A DNA stretch of 64,000 bases from Aequorivita todarodis (GCF_028561335.1 NZ_JAQQTG010000016.1:129704-193703); one strand, 5' to 3'; counted from the first letter of the stretch, positions 52,011-60,597 are shown. The notes: generated from the sequence alone by a model not told the origin. Numbers and translations: made by a program.

Positions 52011-52064
52011 CCTTCCCCTTTTTCAGGGGAAGGTGGATTCAAAATCGCCCAAAGCGATTTTGAA
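52011..52064. repeat. Two stacked palindromes between kmo and the RidA-family gene
   Basis: CCTTCCCC...GGGGAAGG (52011-52033) is followed by TTCAAAATCGC-CCAAA-GCGATTTTGAA (52038-52064), an 11-bp perfect stem. No T run follows, so termination is doubtful; it looks like a composite repeat element. Confidence 0.75.
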
Positions 52065-52101
52065 GACGGAAGGGGTCAATACTTAAGTAAAAATTTAAAA
52101 T

Positions 52102-52545
52102 ATGGATAACAATTCAAAGGATTCCCGCATTCGCGGGAATTGGGCGACACCACGTGGTGCATACCCGCACGTGAAGCGCGTAGGCGATTTTATATTTATC
52201 AGCGGTACGAGCTCGCGTTTACCGGACAATACATTTGCGGGCGTTCACAAAGTGGACGAAATGGGCACGATGCATTTTGACATTCGGGAACAAACCCGTG
52301 CCGTGCTGGAAAACATAAAAGATTACCTCGCCACCGAAGGCGCCACCTTGGCCGACGTGGTTGACGTAACGAGCTTTTTGGTAAATATGAACGACTTTGC
52401 AGGTTACAATGAAGTGTATGCGGAATATTTCAACAAAGAAACTGGGCCTGCAAGAACCACGGTTGCGGTGCACCAATTGCCGCATCCGTATTTGGTGGTG
52501 GAGATAAAGGCGATGGCTTATAAGCCAATTGACGGTAAACAGTAG
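52102..52545 (+). CDS. RidA-family deaminase, probable 2-aminomuconate deaminase
   Basis: 147 residues with [58 protein letters not shown] and the conserved Arg in [15 protein letters not shown]. Family members in kynurenine clusters hydrolyse 2-aminomuconate to 4-oxalocrotonate and ammonia. The N-terminal KDSRIRGN is encoded by a palindromic element (52121-52140). No later in-frame start exists before the core, so the element appears to be translated. Confidence 0.9.
   Translation: MDNNSKDSRIRGNWATPRGAYPHVKRVGDFIFISGTSSRLPDNTFAGVHKVDEMGTMHFDIREQTRAVLENIKDYLATEGATLADVVDVTSFLVNMNDFAGYNEVYAEYFNKETGPARTTVAVHQLPHPYLVVEIKAMAYKPIDGKQ
52121..52140. repeat. CCCGC/GCGGG palindromic element inside the RidA reading frame
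   Basis: ATTCCCGC-ATTC-GCGGGAAT is an 8-bp perfect stem with a tetraloop located 20 bp inside the gene. It resembles the element at 6851. It encodes the peptide DSRIRGN in phase. Confidence 0.75.
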
Positions 52546-52561
52546 CGGTTACCAATGAAAC

Positions 52562-52586
52562 CCCAAAGGTTTTGAAAACCTTTGGG
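52562..52586. repeat. Palindrome with AGGTTTTGAAAACCT core, CCCAA flanks
   Basis: A 25-bp odd palindrome, CCCAAAGGTTTT-G-AAAACCTTTGGG. It shares its 15-bp core with the next element but has different, self-complementary flanks. It may fold in RNA after the RidA gene. Confidence 0.85.
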
Positions 52587-52612
52587 TCTGGCTACAACAA
52601 TTTTTATTTAAA

Positions 52613-52664
52613 AGACCTCACAGGTCTCAAAAGACCTCACAGGTTTTGAAAACCTGTGAGGTCT
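52613..52664. repeat. Palindrome with AGGTTTTGAAAACCT core and a partial duplicate
   Basis: AGACCTCAC, the shared core and GTGAGGTCT make a 33-bp palindrome at 52632-52664. A shortened version, AGACCTCACAGGTCT, sits just before it at 52613-52627. Confidence 0.85.
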
Positions 52665-52680
52665 GAAGCCACAATACTAT

Positions 52681-54132
52681 ATGAATATTTTAAACTATAT
52701 AAACGGCGAATACGTTGAACCGCTTTCAAAAAAATGGTTGGATAACTACAATCCGTCCAACGGCGAAGTGTATTCGCAAATAGCCAATTCAAATACCGAG
52801 GATATTGAAACTGCATATCAGGCAGCAAAGGAGGCGTTCCCAAAATGGAGCAACACAACCATTGACGAACGCAGCAGAATTCTTCTAAAAATTGCAGATT
52901 TAATTGAAGAGAAATTGGTCGATTTGGCCGAAGCCGAAGCAAAGGACAACGGGAAACCATTGAGTTTGGCTTTGGCAGTTGATATTCCACGGGCCTCTGC
53001 AAACTTTCGATTTTTCGGAAATGCAATTACCCAATTTTCCAGCGAGGCCCACGAAAGTGTGGGGTTGAATACGATGAATTTTACCTTGCGCCAGCCACTG
53101 GGCGTTGTCGGTTGTATTTCGCCGTGGAACCTTCCGTTGTATTTATTTACTTGGAAAATCGCGCCCGCAATCGCAGCAGGAAATACAGTAGTTGCAAAAC
53201 CCAGCGAGGTTACACCAATGACGGCTTTTCTTTTAGGTGAAATATGCACCGAAGCTGGTTTGCCAAAAGGAGTTTTAAATATCGTTCACGGCACGGGACC
53301 TTCCGCAGGGCAAGCGATTGTGGAGCATAAAAACATTAAAGCAATTTCATTTACCGGCGGAACCAAAACCGGCGAACACATTGCCCGAACGGCCGCTCCG
53401 ATGTTTAAAAAATTATCCTTGGAACTCGGCGGAAAAAATCCAAACCTCATCTTCGCAGATTGCGATTATGAAAAAATGCTGGAAGTTACCATGCGTTCAT
53501 CATTTGCAAATCAAGGCCAAATCTGTCTTTGCGGCAGCAGAATTTTCGTTGAAAAACCTATTTACGAAAAATTCAAAAAAGATTTTGTTGAAAAAGTGAA
53601 GCAACTAAAAGTGGGAAATCCCTTTGATGCCGAAACCAATTTGGGTGCTTTGGTATCGAAACCACATTTGGAAAAAGTGGAATCGTACATAAAACTCGCT
53701 GAAAAAGAAGGCGGAAAAATCCTTTTCGGCGGAAATAGAGTTACCGTGAAAAATTTCGAAAACGGTTATTATTTGGAACCCACGGTCATTGAGGTTTTTG
53801 ACGACCAATGTCGTGTAAACCAAGAAGAAATCTTCGGTCCCGTAGTAACCATTATGCCTTTTGAAACCGAGGAAGAAGTTTTACAAATGGCAAATTCCGT
53901 TAAATATGGTTTATCTTCAACCCTTTGGACTTCAGATTTGAACCGCACGATGCGCATTTCAAAAGAAATTGAAGTGGGCATTGTTTGGGTAAATACGTGG
54001 CTGAACCGTGATCTGCGAACCCCTTTCGGCGGAATGAAAGACAGCGGCGTAGGCCGCGAAGGCGGATTTGAGGCACTTCGGTTTTTTACGGAGGCGAAGA
54101 ATGTTTGTATTAGGTATGAGGATGAGGGATGA
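52681..54132 (+). CDS. 2-aminomuconic/2-hydroxymuconic semialdehyde dehydrogenase
   Basis: NAD-dependent aldehyde dehydrogenase, 483 residues. PWNLPLYLFTWKIAPAIAAG and FTGGTKTGEHIA form the NAD fold, the Glu is in LSLELGGKNP (about 250) and the Cys in FANQGQICLCGSR (about 284). NQEEIFGPVVTIMPF and PFGGMKDSGVGREGG are also present. The assignment as semialdehyde dehydrogenase rests on strong resemblance and on its place between RidA and ACMSD genes. Confidence 0.93.
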   Translation: MNILNYINGEYVEPLSKKWLDNYNPSNGEVYSQIANSNTEDIETAYQAAKEAFPKWSNTTIDERSRILLKIADLIEEKLVDLAEAEAKDNGKPLSLALAVDIPRASANFRFFGNAITQFSSEAHESVGLNTMNFTLRQPLGVVGCISPWNLPLYLFTWKIAPAIAAGNTVVAKPSEVTPMTAFLLGEICTEAGLPKGVLNIVHGTGPSAGQAIVEHKNIKAISFTGGTKTGEHIARTAAPMFKKLSLELGGKNPNLIFADCDYEKMLEVTMRSSFANQGQICLCGSRIFVEKPIYEKFKKDFVEKVKQLKVGNPFDAETNLGALVSKPHLEKVESYIKLAEKEGGKILFGGNRVTVKNFENGYYLEPTVIEVFDDQCRVNQEEIFGPVVTIMPFETEEEVLQMANSVKYGLSSTLWTSDLNRTMRISKEIEVGIVWVNTWLNRDLRTPFGGMKDSGVGREGGFEALRFFTEAKNVCIRYEDEG

Positions 54133-54262
54133 GGGATGAGGAATTAGGAATTAGGAATTAGGTATGAGGAATTTGGTATGAGGAATTAGGGATGAGGGAT
54201 GAGGGATGAGGGATGAGGAATAAAAATATTGAGAATTGAATATTGAATATTGAACATTGACT
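54124..54262. repeat. Tandem GATGAGG / AATTAGG / TATTGAA words
   Basis: GGGATGAGG recurs at least five times and GAATTAGG several times, then ATTGAATATTGAATATTGAA. Purine-rich on the plus strand for over 100 bp between the dehydrogenase and SDR genes. Nothing else is seen in the interval. Confidence 0.85.
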
Positions 54263-55048
54263 ATGAATTTAGATTTAACAAATAAAAACGCAATGGTCTG
54301 CGGAAGTACTGCCGGCATCGGGAAAGCGACAGCAATTCAACTTGCAAAACTTGGGGCAACCCTAACTTTGGTTGCGCGCGACGAAGCAAAATTAAAAGAA
54401 ACCTTGATTGACCTTCCTTTTGAAAAAGGCCAAAAACACAACTATTTCGTTGCGGATTTTACCAATCCAAAGCAGGTAAAGGAAAAGGCAGAATTGGCCG
54501 CTTCCAACAAAACCTTTCATATTTTGGTAAACAACACGGGCGGCCCAAAAGGCGGTCCCATCTTTTCCGCGGAAACCGAGGAATTTGAAAAAGCATTTTC
54601 AATGCACGTGATCTGCAACCAGATTTTGGTGCAGGCGCTCGTCCCCGGCATGAAGGAAGCCGATTATGGCAGGATTATCAATATCATTTCCACCTCAGTA
54701 AAACAGCCTATCGACGGACTGGGCGTGAGCAATACCATTCGCGGTGCGGTTGCAAGTTGGAGCAAAACCCTGGCGAATGAGTTGGGGCAATTCGGCATAA
54801 CGGTGAACAACGTTTTGCCAGGTTTTACAGCAACTGACAGATTAGAAGACATTGTAGGCAACGCTGCAAAACGCATGAATAAAACCGAAAAAGAAGCCAG
54901 TGAGTTTATGAAAAGTCTTGTTCCTGCGCGCCGTTTCGCCCAACCCGGTGAGATTGCCAATGCCGTAGCGTTTTTGGCCAGTGAAGCCGCCAGCTATATC
55001 AACGGAATAAACCTACCCGTAGATGGTGGGCGCACTAAAAGTTTGTAA
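54263..55048 (+). CDS. Atypical short-chain dehydrogenase/reductase
   Basis: 261 residues with the cofactor motif CGSTAGIGKATAIQLAKLGA, HILVNNTGGPKGG, and GFTATDRLEDI and FLASEAASYINGINLPVDGG near the end. At the usual active site, IINIISTSVKQPIDGLGVSN then TIRGAVASW, the Tyr of YxxxK is replaced by Ser and the Lys by Arg. Proteins with SNxxR at this point are a known SDR branch. The reaction in this cluster is unknown. The ATG at 54263 is chosen over a TTG 6 bp before. Confidence 0.9.
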   Translation: MNLDLTNKNAMVCGSTAGIGKATAIQLAKLGATLTLVARDEAKLKETLIDLPFEKGQKHNYFVADFTNPKQVKEKAELAASNKTFHILVNNTGGPKGGPIFSAETEEFEKAFSMHVICNQILVQALVPGMKEADYGRIINIISTSVKQPIDGLGVSNTIRGAVASWSKTLANELGQFGITVNNVLPGFTATDRLEDIVGNAAKRMNKTEKEASEFMKSLVPARRFAQPGEIANAVAFLASEAASYINGINLPVDGGRTKSL

Positions 55049-55072
55049 CTTTAGCATTCCTTAAATTTTCTT

Positions 55073-56158
55073 ATGAAACGAAAACTACGCATTAACGGCC
55101 ATTCACATTTGCTTCCTTATCCCGAGGAAATTCCGCAGTTTATGCAGGATAAAGGAATTTTTTGGGTAGATAAGGACCGAAAGTTTATGCTCCAAAAAGA
55201 TTGGAGCCGCCCCGTTACCGATTCCAGTTTCTTTTTGAATGAAAAACTGGAATGGATGGAGCGTTTCAAAATAGACCACGCCGTGGTTTTAAACCTTTCC
55301 CAACTTTACGGAAACGGGCTGCGTGTGGAAGAAATGAAGCAGGCATTGCGTTTTCAGAATGATTTCAACGCAAAGGTTCAGCACGACCATCCATCAAAAT
55401 TTACCTGCGGTTTTGTGGTACATCCCGGTCTGATAAAAGGGGCAATGTGGGAAATGGAGCGCTGTGTGGAAGAACTTGGTCTGCAATTGCTGTGCCTACC
55501 CACGCATTATATGGATACCATTGGTACGTGGCGCTGCATTTTTGACGAAGAAAACGAGCCTATTTTTGAACTTGCTTCAAAATATAATCTCGCTGTAGAA
55601 ATCCATCCCTACGATGGCGAAAAATTTATTAAACTTGAAAACACGGCCTGGCGTTTCCACCTTATTTGGATGCTCGCGCAGTGTGCGGATGCCTATCATT
55701 TTTTAACACTGAACGGTTATGCAGATAAATATCCGGGAATGCGAACCTGTTTTGCCCACGGCGGCCAGTTGGCACAGATAAATTTGGGAAGAAGAATTCA
55801 AGGCTTTGACGGCCGTCCCGATCTTTTTGAAGGAAAAACGCATCCCCGGAAAGCTGTTGGCCACAAAAATATTTTCTTTGATACCTTGGTCCACGACACG
55901 GGTTCCCTGGAACTGGTCGTGAGAAACCAAGGGTCCAAACAGGTTTTGGTGGGGCTGGACGACCCATATCCGCTGGGTGAAATGGAAAGCGCCCCACAAT
56001 CTTCCTATCCTGGAAAAATTTTGGATCTGGCCTTGGAACGAAAGATTGTAACCCTCGAAGAAGCCGATGCCATGTGGGAAGACAACGTGATACAATGGCT
56101 TTGCGGCGACGACGAAGCGGCCAAACAAAAATTAGTCAAAAGAATTTTGGGCGAATAA
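55073..56158 (+). CDS. ACMSD-type amidohydrolase (2-amino-3-carboxymuconate 6-semialdehyde decarboxylase)
   Basis: Metal-dependent decarboxylase. The 361 residues carry INGHSHLLPYPEEIPQF (HxH, about 9-11), AVEIHPYDGEKF (metal His), TCFAHGGQLAQINLGRR and VLVGLDDPYPLGEMESA (the metal Asp). The product is 2-aminomuconic semialdehyde, the substrate of the dehydrogenase upstream. The stop overlaps the start of the membrane protein gene (TAATG). It would need 3-hydroxyanthranilate dioxygenase product, whose gene is not in the window. Confidence 0.93.
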   Translation: MKRKLRINGHSHLLPYPEEIPQFMQDKGIFWVDKDRKFMLQKDWSRPVTDSSFFLNEKLEWMERFKIDHAVVLNLSQLYGNGLRVEEMKQALRFQNDFNAKVQHDHPSKFTCGFVVHPGLIKGAMWEMERCVEELGLQLLCLPTHYMDTIGTWRCIFDEENEPIFELASKYNLAVEIHPYDGEKFIKLENTAWRFHLIWMLAQCADAYHFLTLNGYADKYPGMRTCFAHGGQLAQINLGRRIQGFDGRPDLFEGKTHPRKAVGHKNIFFDTLVHDTGSLELVVRNQGSKQVLVGLDDPYPLGEMESAPQSSYPGKILDLALERKIVTLEEADAMWEDNVIQWLCGDDEAAKQKLVKRILGE

Positions 56159-57294
56159 TGACCGAAGTAGCCAAGTTTTATATCCTTTCTCATATTTGCA
56201 TCGCCTTTATCGGCGGCGTTTTATTGCTTGCACTTTGGTACAACATCCGTGCGCGGTTTCGCCAGCTCCTGGAAGAAGACGATTCGCAAAAACGCGTAGA
56301 TAAAGGTTTGCTGTATCTGAGTTTGGCCATGTTCGTTTGGGTAATTTCCGGAGGCTGGATTTTTGGCGGCACCATTTTCAACCTAACCGAAACACGGGGC
56401 TATCAACTGGCAATAAACCTATTTTCAATAGTCAACAATATGTTTTTACTGTTGGCACTTTTTTACTTTTATTACGCCCCAAAATTCATCTATCACAATA
56501 AAAAGAATATCAAGAAAATAGTAATCGCCATTGTTTTCACGGCTATTATAACGTTTGCGCTGCCATTTCTATTGAAAGAGAACAATGTGGTAAACGGCAT
56601 ACGCATTAGTGCCGTTCCAGATTTATTACTTTCGGCATTTCTTTGCTATTTATTGGGCGTTTCGTTCTTCAGGACCTTTGTTTATAGAGGGTTGAAGATT
56701 ATCGGCTATATTTCGGTAGTAGTGATACTGCTTATTTTCGTATCGCAGCTTTCAGAGGTTTTCTTGACCTTCGGAAATGATTTTAGCAACAATTTCATCA
56801 AAATCATTGCAAAGACTTCCTTGATTTCCATCTTTTTGGTGTTGGCGACAACTTGGGTTATTCGGCTTGCGAGTACCCCAAAACCCAATGAAATCACGAT
56901 TCACTTTTTGGATTGGAGTTTGGTGAAGTTGAACATCCCAACGAAAAACATTTACGACCAAACCATCGATTTCGGTTCAAAAACGACTCAATATAAAAAT
57001 CTGCTGAAATTTGCCATCCGAAGAAAATTTGCTGAAGGCGATTCGCAAACCATTCCCGTAAATCTTGGTGGTGAAATAAAAAACCAAACCTATCTCACCC
57101 GAATTATCGAAAACATAAACGATATTCTTCAATTGGACGATTCGCAAAAGCTCGATCGCCGTGATCTTTTCACCTTTATTGGCGAAAGCAAATACCGTTT
57201 GCGAATTGTTCCGAACAACATTTCCATCGACAAAAGGTTACTTGAGGAATTCTCCGAAAGCGCCGAAAACAAAGACTATAAAGCGTTTTTGTAA
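56158..57294 (+). CDS. Seven-helix membrane protein coupled to ACMSD
   Basis: 378 residues: about seven membrane helices (1-245: MTEVAKFYILSHICIAFIGG..., WGIFGGTIFNLTE-like, FVLATTWVIRL), then about 130 cytoplasmic residues (ITIHFLDWSLVKLNIPTKNI, YLTRIIENINDIL, DRRDLFTFIGESKYRLRIVP). No transporter or kinase motif is recognised. The start codon is TAATG-coupled to the ACMSD gene. A longer in-frame start at 56074 lies inside the ACMSD gene and is rejected. A sensor or uptake role is guesswork. Confidence 0.85.
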   Translation: MTEVAKFYILSHICIAFIGGVLLLALWYNIRARFRQLLEEDDSQKRVDKGLLYLSLAMFVWVISGGWIFGGTIFNLTETRGYQLAINLFSIVNNMFLLLALFYFYYAPKFIYHNKKNIKKIVIAIVFTAIITFALPFLLKENNVVNGIRISAVPDLLLSAFLCYLLGVSFFRTFVYRGLKIIGYISVVVILLIFVSQLSEVFLTFGNDFSNNFIKIIAKTSLISIFLVLATTWVIRLASTPKPNEITIHFLDWSLVKLNIPTKNIYDQTIDFGSKTTQYKNLLKFAIRRKFAEGDSQTIPVNLGGEIKNQTYLTRIIENINDILQLDDSQKLDRRDLFTFIGESKYRLRIVPNNISIDKRLLEEFSESAENKDYKAFL

Positions 57295-57411
57295 CTCATT
57301 GTAACCGCATTCACAATTACGCACATTCCGCTATTTTTTGGTATAATTTAAAACTGCGAACGTTTCCGCTTACAATACGTTCTACATTCGTCCAAACTTA
57401 AATTTTCAGTT

Positions 57412-58968
57412 ATGGGCAATGTAATCTCCGAAGCGGAACAACCGCAACTTTTCGGCCATCCAAAAGGACTTCTTTATCTATTTTTTGCAGAATTGTGGGA
57501 ACGCTTTTCCTTTTATGGAATGCGCGCCCTGCTCGTGCTGTATATGACCAAACATTTGCTGTATGACGACGATATGGCTTTCGGGGTTTATGCGGCTTAT
57601 ATGTCTTTAGTTTATGTAACACCGATGATTGGCGGGATTTTGGCCGATAAAATTTTGGGCTACCGAAAAGCAATTATCCTCGGCGGGATTTTGATGGTTT
57701 TTGGCCACTTTTTTCTTTCCATTGAAATGCCCGTTTTCTTTTATGGCTCCCTCGGATTGATTATTGTTGGGAATGGATTTTTCAAACCAAATATTTCCTC
57801 ATTTGTAGGCGAATTGTATGCCCAGGGCGATGCGCGGCGCGATTCCGGCTTCACAATTTTTTACCTCGGAATAAATTTGGGCGCGGCCATCGCACCGCTT
57901 TTATGCGCTTGGTTTGCCATTACATACGGTTGGCATTACGGCTTTGTTTTGGCGGGAATTGGAATGGTTACCGGACTTTTGGTTTTTAAAAGTGGGTTGA
58001 AAAATAATGTCTTCGGAAATAAGGGCCATGTGCCAAATCAGCAGCTTTACGAGCATAAAAAATTCGGTTTAAATCGCGGGAAATGGATTGTTTTGGCTTC
58101 AATCGTCTCGGTTGGAATTTTTGCGACGCTTGTCCGTTTTAATGAATTTGAAGGGTATTTGGTGTGGATTGTTTCAGCCTTTTTGGTTTTTTACATCGGT
58201 TATATTCTTACAAAAGTGACTTCAAGGGAAAGAAAACGATTGCTCGTGGCCGTTTACTTCACCATTTTATACACGCTTTTCGCTGCCATTTTTGAACAGG
58301 CCGGAAGTTCGCTGACGCTTTTTGCCGATAGAAATGTAAATCTGGTTTGGATGGACGCCGCCGGAACAAACAGTATAAATGCAGGTTTTATAATTCTCTT
58401 TGCCATCCCGTTTTCAATGCTTTGGACTTTTTTAAGCCGAAGAAAAATCAATCCAAATTCGGCCGTAAAGTTTGGTTTGGGATTGCTGTTTCTCGGTCTC
58501 GGTTTTATCGTTTTCGCCCTTTCGGCCCACAGCGTTGACGATTTTGCGAGAACCTCGATGAGTTATTTGGTAATCGGTTACATGGTTTTGACCGTTGGGG
58601 AACTCTTCCTCTCGCCTATCGGCCTTTCAAAAATGACAGAGCTTTCGCCCATAAAATACGTAGCTTTCATTATGGGCGTTTGGTTTTCGGCGAATTTTTA
58701 CGGACACTTTTTCGCTGGAAAGATTGCGAAACTCACCACAGTTTCTGATGGAAATTCGAATGTTTTTTCAGAAGGATTCTTCGGAAATATTACAAAATAC
58801 ATCACCGGATTATCGCCGCAGATAGCTTCGGAGCAAAGCGATGCGTTTCAGCAGTTGTTTTCGTATGTCTCGGTATATGCAAGTTTTGGGGTGATTAGCG
58901 TAGTTGTTGGTATATTTGCAATACTTATTTCGCCAATTGTCAAAAAAATGATGGGCGGCATTCACTAA
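57412..58968 (+). CDS. POT/PTR-family proton-coupled peptide transporter
   Basis: 518 residues with about 14 helices. ELWERFSFYGMRALLVLYMT holds the family ExxERFxYY-like motif. GGILADKILGYRKAIILGGI, GNGFFKPNISSFVGELY and FTIFYLGINLGAAIAPLLC are PTR signatures. It would import di- and tripeptides. A 117-bp gap separates it from the preceding gene, so it need not be in the kynurenine operon. Confidence 0.93.
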   Translation: MGNVISEAEQPQLFGHPKGLLYLFFAELWERFSFYGMRALLVLYMTKHLLYDDDMAFGVYAAYMSLVYVTPMIGGILADKILGYRKAIILGGILMVFGHFFLSIEMPVFFYGSLGLIIVGNGFFKPNISSFVGELYAQGDARRDSGFTIFYLGINLGAAIAPLLCAWFAITYGWHYGFVLAGIGMVTGLLVFKSGLKNNVFGNKGHVPNQQLYEHKKFGLNRGKWIVLASIVSVGIFATLVRFNEFEGYLVWIVSAFLVFYIGYILTKVTSRERKRLLVAVYFTILYTLFAAIFEQAGSSLTLFADRNVNLVWMDAAGTNSINAGFIILFAIPFSMLWTFLSRRKINPNSAVKFGLGLLFLGLGFIVFALSAHSVDDFARTSMSYLVIGYMVLTVGELFLSPIGLSKMTELSPIKYVAFIMGVWFSANFYGHFFAGKIAKLTTVSDGNSNVFSEGFFGNITKYITGLSPQIASEQSDAFQQLFSYVSVYASFGVISVVVGIFAILISPIVKKMMGGIH

Positions 58969-58978
58969 AAATTTCAAA

Positions 58979-59620
58979 ATGGATTTTCTTCCCGAAAAAA
59001 TAAACGATTACGTAGAAAAACATTCGCAACCCGAACCGGAATTGCTTCAAAGATTGAATCGCGAAACCTGGCAAAAACAGTTGCAGCCACGGATGCTGAG
59101 CGGACATTTGCAGGGTCGCGTATTGAGTATGCTTTCAAAATTGATACGTCCTCAACACATCTTGGAGATTGGAACCTATACTGGGTATTCCGCACTTTGT
59201 TTGGCGGAAGGAATGCAGGAAAATGGGGAACTTCACACTATAGACATCAACGAGGAATTGTATGATTTCCAAAGAAAATATTTTGACGAATCACCCTTCG
59301 GAAAGCAGATTTTTCAGCATTTGGGAAATGCTTTGGAAATTATTCCAAAGCTCGAAAAAACCTTCGATTTGGTTTTTATTGATGCCGATAAAAACAACTA
59401 TCCGAACTATCTCGAAATCATTCTTCCGAAGCTAAAAAAAGGGTCCGTGATTTTAAGCGACAATGTGCTGTGGAGTGGAAAAGTTGTGGAAGATTTGAAG
59501 GAAGATGACGAAGACACCAAGGCGCTTCTTCAGTATAATAAATTGCTGAACGAACACCCCAAACTGGAAACGGTGATTTTGCCCATCCGCGATGGTTTGG
59601 CCATAAGCCGGGTACTATAG
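58979..59620 (+). CDS. Class I SAM-dependent O-methyltransferase (COMT-like)
   Basis: 213 residues of the bacterial catechol/caffeoyl-CoA O-methyltransferase type. ILEIGTYTGYSALCLAEGM (SAM loop), HTIDINEELYDFQRKYF, FDLVFIDADKNNYPNYLEI (metal Asp) and GSVILSDNVLWSGKVV (metal D and N). It starts 10 bp after the peptide transporter. The acceptor is unknown; a catechol from aromatic catabolism is conceivable. Confidence 0.93.
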   Translation: MDFLPEKINDYVEKHSQPEPELLQRLNRETWQKQLQPRMLSGHLQGRVLSMLSKLIRPQHILEIGTYTGYSALCLAEGMQENGELHTIDINEELYDFQRKYFDESPFGKQIFQHLGNALEIIPKLEKTFDLVFIDADKNNYPNYLEIILPKLKKGSVILSDNVLWSGKVVEDLKEDDEDTKALLQYNKLLNEHPKLETVILPIRDGLAISRVL

Positions 59621-59735
59621 GTATCCAAAATTTTCGGAATCTATATTTTCCCTCTATTTAGCTCCAAAATTTCTTCGATATGTTACATATATGTTTCGGG
59701 AAATCAATTTCCCGAAACCATTTTTATGCAGCATT

Positions 59736-60305
59736 TTAATCATTTTTGGCTTCAACCCTGTTTGTTATTTTTTTACATAAAAAGTAAAAAATAAAAGCGA
59801 AAACCGTTCCCACCAATGCACCAACAAGAATATCGCTGGGGTAATGCACACCCACATATATCCGGCTCATCACAAAAATTAGCGGCCAGAGATAGGCCAG
59901 ATAGATCCATTTTGTGAATTTGCGCAATACCAGGACCATAAAAGTGGTTATCGAAAAACTGGAGGATGCATGGCCTGAAAAAAAACTATAACTGGTCGGT
60001 TTTTGAAGAATACGGATCAATTCGGCAAAGGCTTCCACATTATTGGGCCTCAAACGGGCCACGTAGTCTTTCACTATAGATGTGAACAAAAAAGTAATTA
60101 CAAACGTCAACAAACCCATAAGGAAAACTACAACGCCTTTTTTTCCTTTGTAGTAGTAAAAAATAAGGAGAATAAAAAAAATGAAAAGCGGGGTCCAGCT
60201 TTCAATTTTTGTAGCGTAGATCCAAAAGCCATCAAAACGTTCTATCCCTATACTGTTGAGGTAAACAAAAAGATCCCTGTCCCATTGTTTTAGGGTTTCC
60301 AGCAT
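59736..60305 (-). CDS. PAP2-family membrane phosphatase
   Basis: 189 residues with five or six helices. KDYVARLRP (KxxxxxxRP), SFFSGHASSSFS (SGH) and SRIYVGVHYPSDI (SR-x5-H-x3-D) are complete. Likely lipid or undecaprenyl pyrophosphate phosphatase. It starts directly after the tatA stop (TAA ATG), so the two are coupled. The second PAP2 gene of the window, after 11893. Confidence 0.93.
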   Translation of the reverse strand: MLETLKQWDRDLFVYLNSIGIERFDGFWIYATKIESWTPLFIFFILLIFYYYKGKKGVVVFLMGLLTFVITFLFTSIVKDYVARLRPNNVEAFAELIRILQKPTSYSFFSGHASSSFSITTFMVLVLRKFTKWIYLAYLWPLIFVMSRIYVGVHYPSDILVGALVGTVFAFIFYFLCKKITNRVEAKND

Positions 60306-60593
60306 TTAGAATTTTCTTTTTATGGGGCCAGTAACCTCATCAACGTCTTCTTTAACTTGGTCTATTTGTTTTTGAACGTCTTTGGTGATGTCTAAATCAA
60401 TACCCTGTTTTTCAGCACTCTTTGTGATTTCAGATTTAATATCGTTGGTGGCATCTTTCACTTGCCGCATCGCTTTTCCCAGACCGCGGGCTATCTCCGG
60501 CACTTTATCAGCACCAAAGACCAAGAGCACGATAAATAGGATAAAACCTATTTCGGCACCGCTGATGAATAAAAAAATTGCTTGTGAAATCAT
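60306..60593 (-). CDS. tatA: Sec-independent translocase protein TatA
   Basis: Forms the Tat pore. The 95 residues have an N-terminal helix (GAEIGFILFIVLLVFGADKV), the hinge with FGADKVPEIARGLGKAMRQV, and an amphipathic helix, then a charged tail. No tatC is adjacent. The ATG comes four bases after a TATCTTTG box. Confidence 0.92.
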   Translation of the reverse strand: MISQAIFLFISGAEIGFILFIVLLVFGADKVPEIARGLGKAMRQVKDATNDIKSEITKSAEKQGIDLDITKDVQKQIDQVKEDVDEVTGPIKRKF

Positions 60594-60597
60594 GGTG

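Noticed and set aside
56074-56157. Longer N-terminus for the membrane protein after ACMSD
   Set aside because: The extra 28 residues are basic, lie inside the ACMSD gene in another frame, and the TAATG start gives a normal membrane protein N-terminus.
49216-57294. Horizontal transfer of the kynurenine cluster
   Set aside because: Base composition and codon use look like the flanking genes, and no mobile element or tRNA boundary is present.
57338-57411. Promoter or riboswitch before the peptide transporter gene
   Set aside because: A/T-rich with a TATAAT-like word, but no TAnnTTTG box and no conserved riboswitch core that I can identify.
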